From NCBI GenBank assembly GCA_031270515.1, contig JAISXM010000091.1, forward strand, positions 1-34,602: a stretch of 34,602 nt of DNA. Reading direction: 5' to 3'. Position 1 is the first letter of the stretch. Every line of letters starts with the position of its first letter. The notes under the pieces were generated by a model that had not been told where the DNA came from, did no database searches, and saw nothing but the letters and a program-made list of their open reading frames with translations. This document shows, one piece after another, positions 30,985 through 34,602 of the stretch. The translations under genes were made by a program, and so were the position numbers. The DNA comes from Holosporales bacterium. Its GTDB lineage: Bacteria > Pseudomonadota > Alphaproteobacteria > BNTO01.

Positions 30985-32006
30985 ATTTCGCTGCCTTTTT
31001 TTTAACATCGTGTAGCCTCCATAAATGTGACATCGAGCAAATAAAACACCACGAACAGTCTTGCATTAATATTGGGCAAGTTTTTGATCTTTCCTACGTA
31101 ATTGGAACGCATATAGATCCTAGCTCAAAGCTTGCAGTATTAAATATTAGTGATGTGCAGCAGTTGCTAGAGTTATTAAAATATTTCGTAGAAGACAAAA
31201 AGAGCAAACTAACCGATTCCAAATATGATGGAATAGCTGATAGTGTCGTCGACATAATTTGCAAATACGGGATACAATATTTACCCGTACTAAAGTACTT
31301 GATTCGCAAAGGTGTAAAACTACATCCACGTTTGGTACAGCGATCCGTTAATCGTGATCATGCATCCCTGGATGTGTTGCGGTTCCTTCTGGATGAATGC
31401 AAACTCGACCCAAACTACGTAACTGCAAGTGGACACACGGCTCTACTCGAAGCTGTTGTTCATCTTGATGATGCGAGCTTTGTTCGCGAATTAATAAAAC
31501 ACCACGTCGATGTGAACGTTGGCCGTCCCATATTTACGGCTGCGCTGTGGCATAATGCCGACTCATTTGAGGCGCTCCTTGCATCGGGCGCAGACCTCAG
31601 CAACATGACTACAAAGACTTGCCGTACGTGGGGCCTGCTTCATGCTGCGTCGATGAGCGGACCATGCTGTTGCTTCCTTGGGAGTGGACAAGCGCATATT
31701 GTGAAAAAGTTATTAGAGCTAGGCTTTGATGTAAATGAACAAGATAGTGACGGAAAAACCCCCCTGCATTACGCGTATAGATCTTTTATTGTTCAAGATT
31801 CGCTGCAAGCTATAACAATATTGCTAACAACAAAAGGAGTAAATCCGTCAATAAAAGACAAGGATGGAAAAACTCCATACGAAAATATAAAAGAGACTGG
31901 TTGGCCAGAAAAGGTACGACTGATTAAAACGTTAGAAGATAACATATATAGATCAATGACTTCCGATAAGAATAGACCTGTTGCGAAAGCCCTTTTGGGC
32001 CGTTGA
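30966..32006 (+). CDS. Ankyrin-repeat protein, possible lipoprotein
   Basis: ASGHTALLEAVVHLDDASFVRELIKHHVDVNV, HIVKKLLELGFDVNEQDSDGKTPLHYAY; candidate lipobox MYFAAFFLTSC. Longest ORF starts at 30852, but its first part is repeat B6. Confidence 0.75.
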   Translation: MGTRCMYFAAFFLTSCSLHKCDIEQIKHHEQSCINIGQVFDLSYVIGTHIDPSSKLAVLNISDVQQLLELLKYFVEDKKSKLTDSKYDGIADSVVDIICKYGIQYLPVLKYLIRKGVKLHPRLVQRSVNRDHASLDVLRFLLDECKLDPNYVTASGHTALLEAVVHLDDASFVRELIKHHVDVNVGRPIFTAALWHNADSFEALLASGADLSNMTTKTCRTWGLLHAASMSGPCCCFLGSGQAHIVKKLLELGFDVNEQDSDGKTPLHYAYRSFIVQDSLQAITILLTTKGVNPSIKDKDGKTPYENIKETGWPEKVRLIKTLEDNIYRSMTSDKNRPVAKALLGR

Positions 32007-32043
32007 TTTCTGCCGTGTTGACGCAGCGTTCGCAACAGGTCTA
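31973..32043. repeat. 71-bp element with perfect 15-bp inverted ends
   Basis: TAGACCTGTTGCGAA (31973-31987) and TTCGCAACAGGTCTA (32029-32043), between convergent genes. Confidence 0.75.
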
Positions 32044-32046
32044 ACG

Positions 32047-33660
32047 TTAGTTCCTGTCCATAATGTTAAACATCAACGTCTCAGCGCCAGGGACGCCGTT
32101 AAACCAAGCACTGGCCGCATACTCCAAAGCTTTTTTTCTATCTATTGCAACTCCATCCACTTGACTCGCCCCGAAATCGCCATCCAATATGTCAGCCCAT
32201 TTATACTGGGCGCCAGGATGACCAGCATTGGCAAGCGTTTCAAGCTCACGTGCAGCTGCTAGTCTGGATCCATCTTCGTCACGTTGACCATCGTCGTCAC
32301 GTTGACCATCGTCGTCACTTTGGCCATCGTCGTCACTTTGGCCATCGTCGTAATTTTGGGCATCGTCGTAATTTTGGGCATCGTCGTAACGTTGGGCATC
32401 GTCGTAATTTGGGCTCAGCACAAACATAGCGCGTTCGTATCTTTCCACAATATTATCACGATCTGCAGCCTCGTACTGTGGTTCTACTATGATACGTTTG
32501 TCATTAGCGGCCGATGCTAAATATCGCAAAGCCCTTTCCTTCTTACGGCGATGTATAAACGCATCATACGTCTCGTCCTGGCCTTGCACTAACGCGTCCG
32601 GTGCGGCAATTTCCCATGTTGCTGAAGGCCTGATGCTCCGATCGACACTCAGAACAAGAGGATTGCCATTGCACACTATCAAAGCTCCTAGGTGTTTCCC
32701 TTCAGCAGCTTTTAGCAAGAAATCTCGAGCCTGTTCCGAATCTGCACGTATCTCGCCACGGCCATAAGCATATATTTCATACAATTAGAATTGCGCGGAG
32801 TGATCACCATTCCGTGCGCGCTCCTCCAAAGACGGGAGATCAACAGGAGGGTTGAGCTCTCGTTCTCTCAACGCCTGGGGGAGCCCGCCTTCGGCAGCTT
32901 GGAGCAAGTAACCCCAAGCCTTTGCTGAATCCGCGGGGAGTCCATCACGCCCTTCCGTGTATATTTCATACAAGCGGAATTGCGCTAAGGAATCACCACC
33001 CTGTGCGCGCGCTTCTATATCCGGGAGCGTATCATGGAGGAATATAATTTTGATGCAATTCGGATCCTCTTCGTCATACCCTCCTGTACGAGACGAAATC
33101 AACAGTCTGTATGCTTCATCTATATCTTGAGGAATTCCATCCACGCCATGATTATCTAGCTTGCCTAATATGGTACCCCATATATCTACTGCACTATCAA
33201 ACTCAGAAGTAAGCTCTGGGAACGTATTCGCGGCGATTCGTCGCTCTTCAGGGGTTCCGTGATTTAATGCAATAAGAGCACCTTTGTATTTTGCCAAACG
33301 ATCTCCCTGACCTGCAGCCAACCCAAAATAGTGTACTGCAGCCCTATAATCTTGTTCAACGTTCTCCCCTATTTCCAACATTTTCGCGTATTCTACTTGT
33401 GCCTTGAGATGTCCGCCATCAGCGGCATCCACTAAATATCGTAGGGCCTTTTCCCTCTCACGATGACATCCTTTATAATGTTCAAACAATTTGAATTGCG
33501 CGTCGCAAATACCTTTACTTGCGTCCTCTTCTAACCTGGCAACTTTCCTTAGGACCTCTGGGGGAGGCTTGGTCGGATCTTCTAGACAACATGATGCGTT
33601 AGAGTCGCAAAAAGGAAGAAGCCCAAGCATTAAAGGCAAAATGAAATAGTTTTTTAACAT
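32047..33660 (-). pseudogene. Sel1-repeat protein gene split by one in-frame TAA (ORFs 32785-33708 and 32047-32784)
   Basis: ARNGDHSAQF*LYEIYAYGRGEIRADSEQARDFLLKAAEGK parallels the intact upstream repeat GGDSLAQFRLYEIYTEGRDGLPADSAKAWGYLLQAAEGG; both ORFs share one frame. Confidence 0.75.
32270..32412 (-). repeat. 18-bp (6-aa) tandem repeat, about 8 units, encoding an Asp-rich tract
   Basis: CGTTGACCATCGTCGTCA/CTTTGGCCATCGTCGTCA/TTTTGGGCATCGTCGTAA units; protein YDDAQNYDDAQNYDDGQSDDDGQSDDDGQRDDDGQ. Confidence 0.88.
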
Positions 33661-33837
33661 AGCTACACCTGATATAAATCCATCATACCCTACGTATACC
33701 ACGAACAAAGACTAAATAGCAACCCCCCATCGCAATTTTCACAGGACGCTCCGGCACAATTTCGCAATACAGCGTGCAATCTCGTTGGTTGGCGTGGTAT
33801 ACTTCGTACGTGCTTTGTTTATATCTGAGAAATTGTT

Positions 33838-34602
33838 ATGAGGTGTTTCGTATTATTATGCTGTGTACTGATTCCGTGTACGTCAAACGTATTTGCTGGA
33901 GCTGATGCTGCTCTTGCTCAAACTTTCCGTATTGCTGCAAATCGAGGAGATGCATCTGCTCAATATGCCTATGGCTTATGTTTGTTTGAAGGAATAGGCG
34001 TTCCCGCAAATCAAGTGGTCGCAGCTCGATACTTCAATATGAGTGCACGTCAAGGAAATGCATATGCTCAATATCGCTACGGTTGCTGTTTGTTTGAAGG
34101 AATAGGCGTTCGCTTAAATCTCGGACTTGCAGCTCGATACTTCAAGAAGAGTGCACGTCAAGGAAATGCAGATGCTCAATATCGCTGCGGTTGCTGTTTG
34201 CAGGACGGAACGGGCGTTTCAGTAGATTTAGCATTAGCCGCTCAATACTTCAAGATGAGTGCAGATCAAGAACATGCATATGCTCAATATAGCTTTGGTC
34301 TTTGTTTGCTTAGCGGAATAGGCGTCAGCATCGATGTGTCATCAGCCGCTCTATACTTCAGAAAGAGTGCAGATAAAGGATATGCAGAGGCTCAATATAA
34401 TTTTGGTTGCTGCTTGCAAGAAGGAATAGGCGTCAGCGTAGATTTAGCATTAGCAGCTCGATATTTCAAGATGAGTGCAGATAAAGGAGATGCTCTCGCT
34501 CAATCTAACTATGCTTGCTGTTTGCGTGACGGAACGGGCGTTAGCGTAGATTTAGAAGCAGCCGCTCTATACTTCAGGAATAGTGCAGATCAAGGATATG
34601 CA
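33838..34602 (+). CDS. Sel1-repeat protein, predicted secreted, truncated by window end
   Basis: MRCFVLLCCVLIPCTSNVFAGA signal-like start; about seven 36-aa repeats of the form ADAQYRCGCCLQDGTGVSVDLALAAQYFKMSADQ. Open at 34602, so absent from the ORF track. Confidence 0.88.
   Translation, partial: MRCFVLLCCVLIPCTSNVFAGADAALAQTFRIAANRGDASAQYAYGLCLFEGIGVPANQVVAARYFNMSARQGNAYAQYRYGCCLFEGIGVRLNLGLAARYFKKSARQGNADAQYRCGCCLQDGTGVSVDLALAAQYFKMSADQEHAYAQYSFGLCLLSGIGVSIDVSSAALYFRKSADKGYAEAQYNFGCCLQEGIGVSVDLALAARYFKMSADKGDALAQSNYACCLRDGTGVSVDLEAAALYFRNSADQGYA

Overview
The window looks like a chromosome segment of a host-associated alphaproteobacterium. A Holosporales/Rickettsiales-like lifestyle is inferred from gene content, not from a database search. 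Housekeeping genes include hfq, a family-4 uracil-DNA glycosylase, atpE-atpF'-atpF, tpiA, dapE, dapD, mreB, fabG, greA, an rlmB-type methyltransferase, a PpiD/SurA-like foldase, psd and dapB. There is a complete rRNA operon: 16S, tRNA-Ile(GAU), tRNA-Ala(UGC), a second tRNA-Ala with anticodon CGC, 23S and 5S. The accessory part holds a large TssM/IcmF-like protein, an isolated HK97-type prohead protease and major capsid pair (GTA-like), and several eukaryotic-like proteins: a BspA-type LRR, a three-repeat Myb/SANT protein with a hydrophobic N-terminus, ankyrin, and several Sel1 proteins. The most unusual feature is a set of at least three short dispersed repeat families. They sit at gene boundaries and often supply stop codons or terminal codons. 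One family carries terminal inverted repeats plus internal hairpins and a tandem 39-bp palindromic module. A second is an AT-rich imperfect palindrome. A third carries a TTAA-N7-TTAAC (CtrA-box-like) motif in all three copies. Other notable points are low-complexity in-frame insertions in DapE, DapD and DapB, a 3x36-bp array that reads as three tandem sigma70-like promoters, a tRNA-Ala copy with C at position 33, and a Sel1 gene split by one in-frame stop.
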